From: Solenopsis invicta | Taxonomy: Eukaryota; Arthropoda; Insecta; Hymenoptera; Formicidae | DNA: 64,000 bases | Assembly (NCBI RefSeq): GCF_016802725.1 | Contig: NC_052666.1 | Coordinates: forward strand, 9,790,375-9,854,374 | Direction of reading: 5' to 3' | Part shown: positions 55,137 through 64,000 of the stretch, one piece after another | How positions within the stretch are numbered: the first letter of the stretch is position 1 | Layout: each line of letters starts with the position of its first letter | Program-made: the position numbers and the translations under genes | The notes under the pieces: generated by a model | The model's database searches: none | What the model saw: only the letters and a program-made list of their open reading frames with translations | Told to the model about the DNA's origin: nothing

Positions 55137-58100
55137 TTTTTTTTTGGTACGATGAGGGAAACGGTGGCACGCCAGGTTGGCTAGACTTGGTAGTGTTGGA
55201 CTCGAGTCAGGACGGTGCTAACCGGGCCACATAATTTCAGCGACCAGACTCGCCCTAACCCGCCTACCAATTAAAAACCTCACCGAGTCACCTCGCCCCA
55301 AATAAGGAAGGCCCCGGCCGACAATACGCGATTCCATCGGTAGCCTTCCACCGGGGTCGGAGCGTGAGCCCCCCGACGCGCCAGTTCATCGGGTTGGGAG
55401 AGGACGTGCCAGGGCGGCAACCGAGATACGTCAGCTGCCGCCTTGTCCACCCCGGGGTAGCACCGTGAAAAATACCGCACGCCCTCCCGCGCTCCTTTAG
55501 GGCAGGAGGCGAGCGCCGAACTTACCCGTTCCGCGCCAACCCCCTACCCAAGGTCCAGTGGTCTCGAGGAACCGACCGGGCCTACCTCCTATCCTCGTGT
55601 GGCTGGCTCACCGGATGAGCGGAGACCCCTATTCATCGGGCGGCCCAACAGCCAGGGTCCTCGTCTCCTGGGCATCCCCGAGCGCAGGGGCAGCCGGAAA
55701 CAAGGTCCAGGATCGCGGAATGCCCCCCCCCCCCCGGGGAGTCACTCCGCGGCCCTATCTCCTCCGAGGATAGGCGACCCCGTGGGAGAAGGCGTCTCCG
55801 CCCGGGGTCTCAACGCCTTCTTGAGAGGGGTGCTCGAGTCGCGTCCCACTCGCTTCTCCCGTTGCGGGAGAGGGAGGGGCTCGAGCACCACCTTCGCCTG
55901 GGGGAGGTGCGAGGTACTCGGACTGTCGAGTGCCTCGCACCTCTTTTTGGTCGGCGGACTCGTCCGGAGTCCAGAGGCTCCGGACGACTCCGACGATATC
56001 TCTATCGCCCCCGTGACGAATGCTTCACCGACAGAGGCCTCCGCCACGGGAGGGGTCTCCTCCATGTCTATATCGGCCACCGGCCCCTCCGACACACCAC
56101 CATCCACGGCCTGAGCGCCGGGTGGGGTGGGAGGCAGAGGAGTCAGCGGCCGATCTTCTTCGGAGTCTCCGCCCTCCTCCCGCCGTGGAGGACGGGGAGC
56201 CTTCTTCCCCGGTCGCACCGCCGGGGGAACTCGCGCGCACTTCTCACCGCCGGGGCGGTGGTTGTGCGCCTTACCTTTGAAGGCACACTCCGGGCAGAAC
56301 GGCCTATTCGCACATTCTGCCTGGGTGTGCCCCTCCCCCCCGCAATTGAAGCAGCACCGGGCCCCGTCGACATCGCCAGGGCACCAATGCTGCGTATGTC
56401 CCTGGGCTAGGCACCGGAAACATCGCTGTGGAGGCGCCTTGAGCACCTCCACGCGAGCCGCCACTCAACCCAGGGCCAGACTACCCGCTCGGGCGATCTT
56501 CGCAGCGGCGGCGACCGGGCACTGCACTATTACAGAGCCCAGTCCCCGCCGACTGCGCGTCACCCGACCCACCTTGAGGTCCGCCACGAAGCATGACCCG
56601 GAGTTGGCGACCGCTGTGGCCACCTCCTCCGGAGTCACTGAATCGTCGAACCCGGAGATGCGAATCCCCACCCTCCGAAGAGGGCAAGAGATCCGCATAT
56701 CCGGGCCCCCCGCAACGCGACGCATCTCGGAGGCCAGTCGCTCCGCCGCTGGCCTGCTGTCTTCGCCGGGGATCTCCAAAAGGAGACCCCCGGCCTGGGC
56801 TCGGCGAACCCGCAGCCCATTGCCCCCCTGCGGCAGGATGTCCCTGAGAACAATGGCCTCACGGGCCCGCCGCATAACACCTGCGTAGGAGGCGTCGTCC
56901 CCGGTCACCGTAATCATCACCGCCGATGACTTGGGGACGCACCTCCCAATCCTCCTGGTCGCGAGAATCTCGCTTCGTGGCGGACCTCCCTGCTTTTTCT
57001 TCTTCTTTTTCTCCTTGTTTTCCGGCTCGGCCGCCAGGGGGGCGGCAGACGCCGCTGCGTTCAAATTCTGGGGGGGGGAACATCCCCCAACCGCCATCCC
57101 CCGTGGGACGGATGGGGGGCGCTCTTCGGCCACCCTTGTCCACCTTCCTCCTCTTCCTGGTGCCGACGACCTCGACCCAGCTCCGATCGCTCGCAGGCGT
57201 ATCGGGGCCGGGCGCCGCCGCCGGCACGGCAGGGGGCGCAGGAGGCTCCTCCCGCGGAGCTCCCGCACTCCCTTTTCCACCCTTTCCTTTCTTCTTCTTG
57301 CCCCTGGCGTCGGTGGGGACGGCGGCCGGAACAGCCTCCGTCTCCACCCGCGCCAGGCGCCTCTCCAGGCCCTCCACCGTCGCCGTCAGTCGCTCCAACG
57401 TCCCTAGCACTCGCTCCTCGAAAGGAGAAGAGCCGGGGGCAGAAGCGACCGACGGAGGCGGCGGAGTGGAAGGAGACTTTCTCCTCACCGGCTGTGAAGC
57501 AGCCGTGGATGAGGAGGGACCGCTTTGCAGCATGAGGGCCCTCTTCGCGACCCCCAGCTGCCCCCTCAACTCAGCGATCTCGGCCCGGAGGGAGCGCACC
57601 TCCTCCTCCCGGGCCGCAGTCGTCACCTCCTCCTGTCCATCCTCTCGCCCGAGACGGCCCATGGCGCGGTACGCCAGCGTCATGAGCGCCTCCCGGGCGA
57701 GATGGGTGTTCAATTTAATGTATCCAGACAGGTTGCCCGGCAATAGGCAACCTGTGGACGCCTTATTCCGCGCGCCCTCCCGGAGCCACCCATCAGCCAA
57801 TCCGGCCAGATCGGTTGTCGTACTCCGGATCACTCCTAACTGCCGGTCCACGTACCGGCGTTGGTCCGGCGTGAACAGGGTCGGGGGGATCCTGAGCTGA
57901 GGCCTCGCATCGCTCACCCTCGTCCCCTCTCCCTCCGACTCCGAGCTCCGGATGACGTTAGCTCGGAGTCGGCGCGCACTAAATTGCTCCAATGGAACTC
58001 CATGGAGCCGGTCCTCTGTGTCCGCCCCGTCGGACAGTGGGGAGGGGGACCTGAAGGGTCCACTCCCGTCCAAACGGGGTCGGCCACGGGCGCGCCTACT

Positions 58101-59780
58101 CCTGAAATGAGTTCGGAGGTCGGATCCGTCTCCCGGAACATTCGGAATCCGAACCCGGCCCTCCGACTCATCTAAATCGATGACCGGCTCCAGTGGGTTC
58201 CCGGTCATCTCCTCCTCCTCGCGCCGATCAACCTCTATGGGCTCGGCCCGAGGCTGAGAGAGCCCCCGCCGCTTCCTACGAGGCGGGTCAGCGAGGTCCT
58301 CCCCGCTCGAGCCTCCCCCACGGACGCGGATCGGCGTTCTGCCTCCGCCGCTCTGCAGTGGCGTCGGGTACGCCACCTTTTCGAAAAATCGGGTCTTCGA
58401 CGACACCTGGTCGTGTTGTCGTCCTGCCGGTCGAAGCCCGCCTTGCGGCAGTCGTCGGCCAGTAGGATCGTGTCCCCCTCGACGGTCATGGCAGAGGCCT
58501 CGTCTACCGGGGATGGCTCAACTCCACCCCTCCCATCAAGGGAGGCACCCCCCTCCCGTCACTCGAGGAGGAGGAAACCTCCTGACTCTACGCCGACAAG
58601 GCTCCACGAGTTGGAGTCCGTGGAGCTACAATAGGGCGTCAAGGCCCTAAGTAGTCGGCGACGCCATAAGTTGCGCTGGTAGGCTTCGGACCTCGAGTCT
58701 ATCCAATGAATTGGAACAGACTTTCGACCTATCCGCCTAGCGCGGGGACGAACACGAACATCGATTACCACACTAGCCCGACAGCTGGCGGAGCATGTGG
58801 TCTCTCCGCCCGGCCGCCCGTTGAGCGATAACGACAAGGGGGCACCCGGGACACTAGTCCCCCCCTTGCCGGCTCTGGGGTATCCGACCCCCCCCTGCGC
58901 GGTAACGTATCCCTATCATTAGCCATAAGTAAATTCATAAATGGGTTATTGTTTTACGAGGGGAACCCCACCCTCGCCCCGAGGGATACTACAGGCCGGT
59001 GTCTGGGGACCACCGGCCCAAGGCGACTCTATTGGACAACACACACGCCGACCAGGGAAGAACATAGAACAAAACCTAAGTGCACGCGGTTAAGCGCACA
59101 CCCGGGATAACCCACGATCGACGCACGCCGGACAATGGACTGCGGCGGGCAGACGGGACCCCCGATCCCGACAGGCACCCAGAGCGATCCCCCGACTCGA
59201 GGCCTCGGCAAGAGCTAGCACCCCCCACAACGATGCCCCCGCGCTAACGAGGAACATCCCCGAGAGGAAGCACCAGTCGCGCCGGTATACGGGCTGATCC
59301 TAGGCCCGAGGGCCCGGCGCCGATGCACCCGGGATAGCCGGAGACATCGACAACCAGCGGGTCACACGCGGGATTTAACCATCGACCAGAAGATCGCTCC
59401 AGGATTCTGCAAGGACAAGGCGACCCGACCCCCCGCCGTGACGAACACTGTACATTGAACAAATCACACACCACCATGGCGTCTGAGGCGCGACGCGGCA
59501 TCTCAGACGCCGCCTCCTTGATTTTTTATAGAGGTTGACTCCTCGCGACCCAGGCGGTGAAGCCAAGGTCTCCGGTCCATCCCGCACGTAATTTCAGCAC
59601 GTGATGGATTACGGTGTGTCAGCTCGGGCGCCAGGGTCGCTGAGATCCCGGAATCTACGGTCTATGAGAGACCGCAGACCCCTAGCGAGCTCGGAAAACC
59701 GCAGGAACGCCAATTCCTGTATCTGGAGTCGTTCCGCAGCCTCGGGAGGCACCGAAACGACTCCAGCCCCCTACGGAAAA
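55137..59780 (-). mobile_element. R1-type LINE, full 5' to 3' but ORF1 only
   Basis: 4644 bp flanked by a 12 bp duplication ATTTGCGAATCT (55125-55136, 59781-59792), with an A10 tail at the minus-strand 3' end (55137-55147). It has a ~1.37 kb leader (58407-59780), ORF1, and a ~0.6 kb 3' UTR (55148-55741). No endonuclease or RT is present between ORF1 and the tail, so ORF2 was lost before insertion and it moved in trans. Confidence 0.85.
55742..58406 (-). pseudogene. R1-type LINE ORF1 (Gag-like)
   Basis: Starts MSSKTRFFEKVAYPTP at 58406. An Arg/Pro/Gly-rich half with a coiled coil (EEEVRSLRAEIAELRGQL) leads to the Gag core (SAVMITVTGDDASYAGVMRRA, RISGFDDSVTPEEVATAV) and zinc knuckles CFRCLAQGHTQHWC and CFNCGGEGHTQAEC plus a third C/H motif. 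Two lesions: a frame change near a G9 run at 57069-57077 and a TGA at 56465-56467 where tryptophan is expected. An acidic tail ends at 55742. Confidence 0.85.
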
Positions 59781-59799
59781 ATTTGCGAATCTACCTTTA

Positions 59800-60725
59800 C
59801 GAGGTGTGTTCAAAAAGTATCGCGAATTTTGTGTTTTTTCAAAAATTATTTATTTATTCATGAATATCTATTTTGTCCCCTTCAAAGTAATCCCCATGAG
59901 ATATTATACACTTGTGCCAACGGTTTTTCCAATCTTCGAAGCACTTCAAAAAATCATTTTTTTTTATCTTGTTCAGCTCCTCCTTCGATGCCGTCTTTAT
60001 CTCGTCAAGCGTAGCGTAACGTCGTCCTTTCATGGGCCTCTTCAGTTTAGGGAACAAGAAAAAGTCACAGGGGGCCAGATCTGGGGAATACGGTGGCTGC
60101 GGCATCATTAGTGTGTTGTTTTTGGCCAAAAAGTAAAGCAATTTACTTAAAAGTAAAGGCAATTTTGGTACGAATTTCGCGGCGACCCGTCTCATGCCCA
60201 AATCATTGATAAAAATCGAATGGCACGAGCCAATCGATATGTTTAGGTCCTCAGCAACTTCTCTAACGGTGATTCGACGATTGGCCAATACCATTTTCTC
60301 CACTTCATTAATTTTTTCGTCTGTTGTTGAAGTGCTCGGGCGTCCGGCACGCTCTTCGTCGTTCACATCTTCTCGGCCTTCTGAGAACATTTTGTACCAC
60401 CGATAAACGTTGCTTCGGTCCAAGGTAGCTTCTCCGTATGCCACAGTCAACATTCGGAATGCATCCGCGCACTTAATTTCGTTTTTCACACAAAATTTGA
60501 TACAGGTTCTTTGATCCATTTTTTTGAATAGGTAAAAATCGAAGACGATCCAAAACACGTGCAAGCAAAGCAGCTGTCAACAATTAAGTGAACATTCAAA
60601 ATGGCCGAGCTTGTTGGCATAAGTGAGAGACATGAGTACCAACATAACGCCACAAAAAGATCGAAATTCGAATATACGTAACCCGCGAAAATTCAAAATT
60701 CGCGATACTTTTTGAACACACCTCG
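59800..60725 (-). mobile_element. mariner deletion derivative B
   Basis: 926 bp, ends CGAGGTGTGTTCAAAAAGTA and inverse, TA on both sides (59798-59799, 60726-60727). It sits seven bases from the LINE's target duplication, inside the BEL pol. Confidence 0.93.
59854..60519 (-). CDS. mariner B protein: HTH plus C-terminus, core deleted, frame intact
   Basis: 221 codons without break from ATG 60519. Residues 1-117 are the mariner HTH region (MDQRTCIKFCVKNEIKC to RVAAKFV). At about residue 120 (FVPKL|PLLLSKLL) the sequence passes in frame to the C-terminal part with MPQPPYSPDLAPCDFFLF and WHKCIISHGDYFEGDKI. Two catalytic aspartates are gone, so it cannot cut DNA, but it could still bind mariner ends and dimerise. 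The junction lies within three residues of that in mariner A. Confidence 0.85.
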   Translation of the reverse strand: MDQRTCIKFCVKNEIKCADAFRMLTVAYGEATLDRSNVYRWYKMFSEGREDVNDEERAGRPSTSTTDEKINEVEKMVLANRRITVREVAEDLNISIGSCHSIFINDLGMRRVAAKFVPKLPLLLSKLLYFLAKNNTLMMPQPPYSPDLAPCDFFLFPKLKRPMKGRRYATLDEIKTASKEELNKIKKNDFLKCFEDWKNRWHKCIISHGDYFEGDKIDIHE

Positions 60726-60727
60726 TA

Positions 60728-61487
60728 TATGCGATGTTCTTTTTTAATTCTCGAGTTACGTCCGAGAATTGGCTGTTTTGGAGTAATTTTAACACTGATG
60801 ATTCTGCATTATTAATTTCATCGGCACATAAATTACCCGTATTTTTGTTGTTTGAGCGAAATCTAAGACACCAAGCGATTATTCTGAGCAATTTAGAATA
60901 TGATGAGTATTTATCAAAAATGCCGTAATCCTTATGTACGATTGTTAAACAGGTGTTTTTTTTTTAATTTGGGTATTTCTCTTAAACGTTTAAACTCGTT
61001 AGGCCATTGCGACGCGTCTTTAATAAGTCAAGAAGGGCCTGTGGACCATGCGTTGTTTTGCAAGAAATCGTAAGGCAACTGGCCTCTTGATAGCGCGTCC
61101 GCGGGATTGTCTGTGGTTCTGACGTGCCGCCATTCATGTGAACCAGTGATTTCTTGAATGACTCCGACGCGATTCGCTATGTACGTTTTTAACAAATGTG
61201 GTGATGTGTTTAACCAATGTAATACTATAGTCGAGTCACTCCAAAAAACGACTTTGGTGACGTTAAAACCGAACACGTCCTTTATTTCTTGGTATAATTG
61301 TGCTAATATTAATGCACCGCATAATTCAAGTCGTTGGATGGTAGTTATGTTCAATGGCGCTACTCGCGATTTGGCATAACAATCTAACGGTTACATCACC
61401 ATATTCTCCCGTTGAGCGCACGTATATACATGCACCGTAACCTATATTGCTCGCGTCGCAAAATCCATGCACTTGTACGTTTTGCTA
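60728..61487 (-). pseudogene. BEL/Pao RNase H and connection
   Basis: VHGFCDASNIGYGACIYVRS begins RNase H near 61470, after a TAG at 61485-61487. QRLELCGALILAQL and VVFWSDSTIVLHWL follow (61354-61028), then NPADALSRG. The region toward integrase, LRIIAWCLRFRSNN to NSQFSDVTRELKK, runs up to the mariner edge at 60728. A frame change lies near 61360. Confidence 0.8.
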
Positions 61488-62712
61488 ATTTTCGATTAAT
61501 AAATTTCGAGGGAAAGAATCTCGGCCCATTGCTTCCCATTGTTTTACGAATTTTAACCATTCAGTATATATGTTTTGCGGTACGGACTCGTCCCATTGTA
61601 GACCACATCGCCACATGTCTTGCATTATTTTTTTAATATATAAAATAACCGGGCCCAGCAATCCTAAGGAGTCAAATATTTTGGCAATCTCTGATAATAT
61701 AGTTCTCTTCGTAATTTTTGTTGTATTTCCAATTGATTTCATTGCGTAATATATTTTATCATTGCGTGCATTTCACGTTACGCCTAATGTTTTTAAAGCG
61801 CGACCTGTATTTAATGCAAAATTCTCGTGTAGCGCGCCAATCGGTAAATCATTGACCACGCGTTTATCGTTAGATGCCCATTGTCTAATACTAAAGCCGC
61901 CGAGAGCTAATAATGTTATTATTTCATTTCGCAACGTCCGAGCCTCATTTATCGTCTCAGCGCCGGTTAATAAATCATCTACGTATAGATGTGACTCAAT
62001 TACTTTGGCTGCCCGAGGGTATGAAGATCGTTCATTGTCTGCTAATTTTTTGATGGTTCGGATTGCGAGAAACGGCGATGAAGAAATCCCGAAAGTGAGC
62101 GTATTTAATTGTAATGTTTTTATTTCACCGTTTTCGCGCCATAATATGCGTTGATAACGTCGATCCTCATCGTGTACGAGAATCTGTCTATACATCTTTT
62201 CGATGTCTGCTGTTAAAACGTATTTGTAAGATCGGAAACGAATTAAATGCGAAAATAGTTTATTTTGTATAGTTGGACCTACTATTAATGTATCGTTAAG
62301 AGATAAGCCGTTACTTGTTTTTGCCGACGCATCAAACACGACTCGTACTTTTGTAGTACTACTCAATTCTTTAATTACAGCGTGATGAGGCATATAGTAT
62401 CCATCATCATCGGGATTTTTTATTTCGGACATATGATTTAAATTGTTATATTCAGCTATTACTCTAGTGTATTCAGTTTTTAATGTATTGTTTGCGTTGA
62501 GTTTACGTTCGAGTGTCGATAAACGTTTGAGTGCCATAGTACGCAAGTCGCCGAGACGGGTATTATTTTTTTGAAACGGTAATCGAACCACGTATTGACC
62601 GCTTTTGTTTCACGAGACTGTTCTTAAATAATGTGCTTCACAGTCGATTTCATATATGTGCGTGACTTTGCGCGTGTGCAGCAGCAGAGTGCCGCATGTA
62701 TGTACATACTGG
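61488..62712 (-). pseudogene. BEL/Pao reverse transcriptase
   Basis: From about 62712: CEAHYLRTVS, a TGA where arginine is expected near 62609, then SGQYVVRLPF, MPHHAVIKELSSTTKVRVVFDASAKT, LTADIEKMYRQI and catalytic HLYVDDLLTGA near 61990. LGVT is followed by a TGA (near 61770) in place of tryptophan, then SIGNTTKITKRTILSEIAKIFDSLGLLGPV. The BEL-type YVDD and the FDSLGLL motif fix the family. Confidence 0.9.
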
Positions 62713-63245
62713 GCTATTCCGCGTGAAGCGGATCAGTCATCTCTTAGAAATTTTTAAAATTTTGCACATTTATAGTATTTAAGAAGATATAATTTTGTGC
62801 CAAAAGAATTTTTTTAATTACAAAATTAATTGAGATATAAACAATTAAAAATTTGACTACTATTTTGTTTAAAAATTAATAATTTTGTTGCTGATAACGT
62901 TAGCTTAATTTTTTTTAAACCGTATTGGTCACACTTCCATATAGTAACATAATAGTCACATGGGGTTTACTGGAGCCCCCTGCACAAAATCAGTCGCCAT
63001 TTGCCAGCTTTTTTATATTTCGTCACAAAAATTTTAATGGCTCTACCTTGAGGTCTATTCTTTATCATCTAATAATTTTTTTTAAGTACAATTTAACATA
63101 GTGCAAAAATATCAAATTTGAATTGATCAGAAAAAACTGCAAAATTTGACTTTTTTACAAAAAAAATTCTAAAAATTTTTAATTTTTGAGACAATTTAAT
63201 CAAAATTTAGGGATGTATTCTCAAGATAGTATACTTTCAGATATA
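62713..63245. other. AT-rich DNA, no gene recognised
   Basis: Begins with TGGGCTATTCCGCGTGAAGC, containing a CCGC/GCGG hairpin, exactly where BEL homology stops. It is probably another inserted repeat, but I find no terminal repeat or coding trace. Confidence 0.35.
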
Positions 63246-64000
63246 TTTAAGATAATAATAATAATAATTTATTAACTTCAAGTTTACATTTCAGCCGAGA
63301 AGTGGACTTGGTTTACATAAAAATCTAATCTCTCTCTCATCCTTCCATTTCCTCGCCGCTTGTTCAGTTCTTATCTTAAGCTAATCCTACTCTTGTACCT
63401 ATCTTTGCAACAGCCTCTCAAATATTTACTCTATAACTTAGATTCTACGCCCTCCCTACACCGTTTATCTATTGCCTTCTTGTATTACTTATACCTATAT
63501 TTTCACCTATTCAATTATTAATTCTATGACTTAGAGATCACAGCTTCTTTACATTTTCCATACTTTATGCAATTATTATACCATCACCATATATTACAGT
63601 TCTTACGTATTTCTTCAGTCTAAATCCTGTTGTCCTATTCGACTATTTCGGTACTATTATTTTTGTTTTTTACCCTCTCATCGCTTGCCTCCTTTCTTCT
63701 TTTCAATTCTCTTTCCCTCTCTTTCCATAGCTTCTTCAATATTTCTCCCTTCCGCCTGTCCATGTCTTCCTCGCATAACTGTTCTACAACTCTGTCCTTA
63801 TCATCTCCTAAATCCGCAAACCACATGCTTGTTTTCACGCAATCCTTGACGTAGTGCTCTAGACAGTCCCAGTCTTCCTCGCAAAATATACATAGTCTCT
63901 ATCTTTCTTCTAGCCAACATTTATTCGCTTGTTCCAGATTACCACATCTTACTTTTATCTTGGCTTTTATTTCCTCTCCTCTGCTTAGATCCTCTACATT
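63246..64000 (-). pseudogene. LINE 3' part with C-terminal zinc motif
   Basis: Minus strand from 64000: RCGNLEQANKCWLEERYRLC, CIFCEEDWDCLEHYVKDC (a C-C-H-C motif at the end of several insect LINE RTs), then a charged tail ending NSTEIVE with stop at 63635. A 3' UTR follows to a (TAA)n-type microsatellite at about 63247-63267. One stop falls near 63900. The rest of the LINE is outside the window. Confidence 0.6.

Larger units (their letters stand above)
52088..62712 (-). mobile_element. BEL/Pao retrotransposon, 5' end missing
   Basis: Minus-strand pol in BEL order: RT (62712-61488), RNase H, then HHCC and integrase (55110-54099), then the C-terminal domain (52456-52273). Three insertions break it: Kolobok-type (52461-54060), R1-type LINE (55137-59780) and mariner B (59800-60725). 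Gag and protease are absent; the sequence is cut at 62712 by unrelated AT-rich DNA. Confidence 0.85.

Noticed and set aside
56127..57900. Plus-strand ORFs of 250-320 codons
   Set aside because: Antisense to the well-supported LINE ORF1 with its zinc knuckles; Pro/Arg-rich composition only.

Overview
This window reads as a repeat-dense stretch of an arthropod nuclear genome, most likely a hymenopteran such as an ant. The evidence is AT-rich spacer DNA, spliceosomal introns inside transposon genes, and families typical of such genomes: mauritiana-type mariners, PIF/Harbinger with a Myb/SANT partner, BEL/Pao, R1-type LINE ORF1, DUF4817 transposases and Helitrons. I could not recognise one convincing host gene. 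The species assignment is inference.

Nested block, 1 to 29.4 kb. A minus-strand Ty3/Gypsy element ('Gypsy-B': 5' LTR 29256-29441, gag, protease) is split inside pol and resumes at 149..1. It is split by one insertion of 27.86 kb (152-28012) flanked by a TA duplication and ending in CAGTTC, as Tc1-type elements do. That insertion has inverted arms of about 3.67 kb. The left arm was later hit by a Copia element (1675-6346, LTRs one base apart) and its inner end by a PIF/Harbinger element (8142-15552, TAA duplication). Harbinger carries two solo LTRs of its own. The right arm keeps both empty sites. The centre holds a broken Tc1 transposase, a near-intact mariner (16675-17962) and a second Gypsy ('Gypsy-A', 18085-23593) with two SAP motifs in Gag and a tRNA-Pro primer site.

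Middle, 29.4 to 40 kb. A solo LTR, a MITE, a LINE 3' fragment, a very decayed Copia, a ~155 bp tandem array, a 29 bp hairpin minisatellite and a decayed DUF4817-type transposase. Long stretches are AT-rich and featureless.

Helitron block, 40.1 to 50.7 kb. A decayed Helitron2-like element codes, in order, for two tandem Ulp1-type (C48) protease domains, a basic repeat region, a DUF6570-like zinc region, an HUH Rep, a Pif1 helicase and a C-terminal ubiquitin-specific (C19) protease. A 28 bp minisatellite lies before it, with a deleted mariner inside. A CCAAGTGGTA-rich repeat tract lies after it. This is the most unusual assembly here.

BEL/Pao block, 51.2 to 62.7 kb. A minus-strand BEL/Pao element (RT, RNase H, integrase, 3' LTR edge) is interrupted by a Kolobok-type element (52461-54060, TTAA), an ORF1-only R1-type LINE (55137-59780, 12 bp duplication) and a mariner deletion derivative with an intact 221-residue ORF (59800-60725). 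The window ends in the 3' part of another LINE. Nearly all genes are transposon genes, most of them broken. The main value of the window is the datable nesting order and a few unusual domain combinations.
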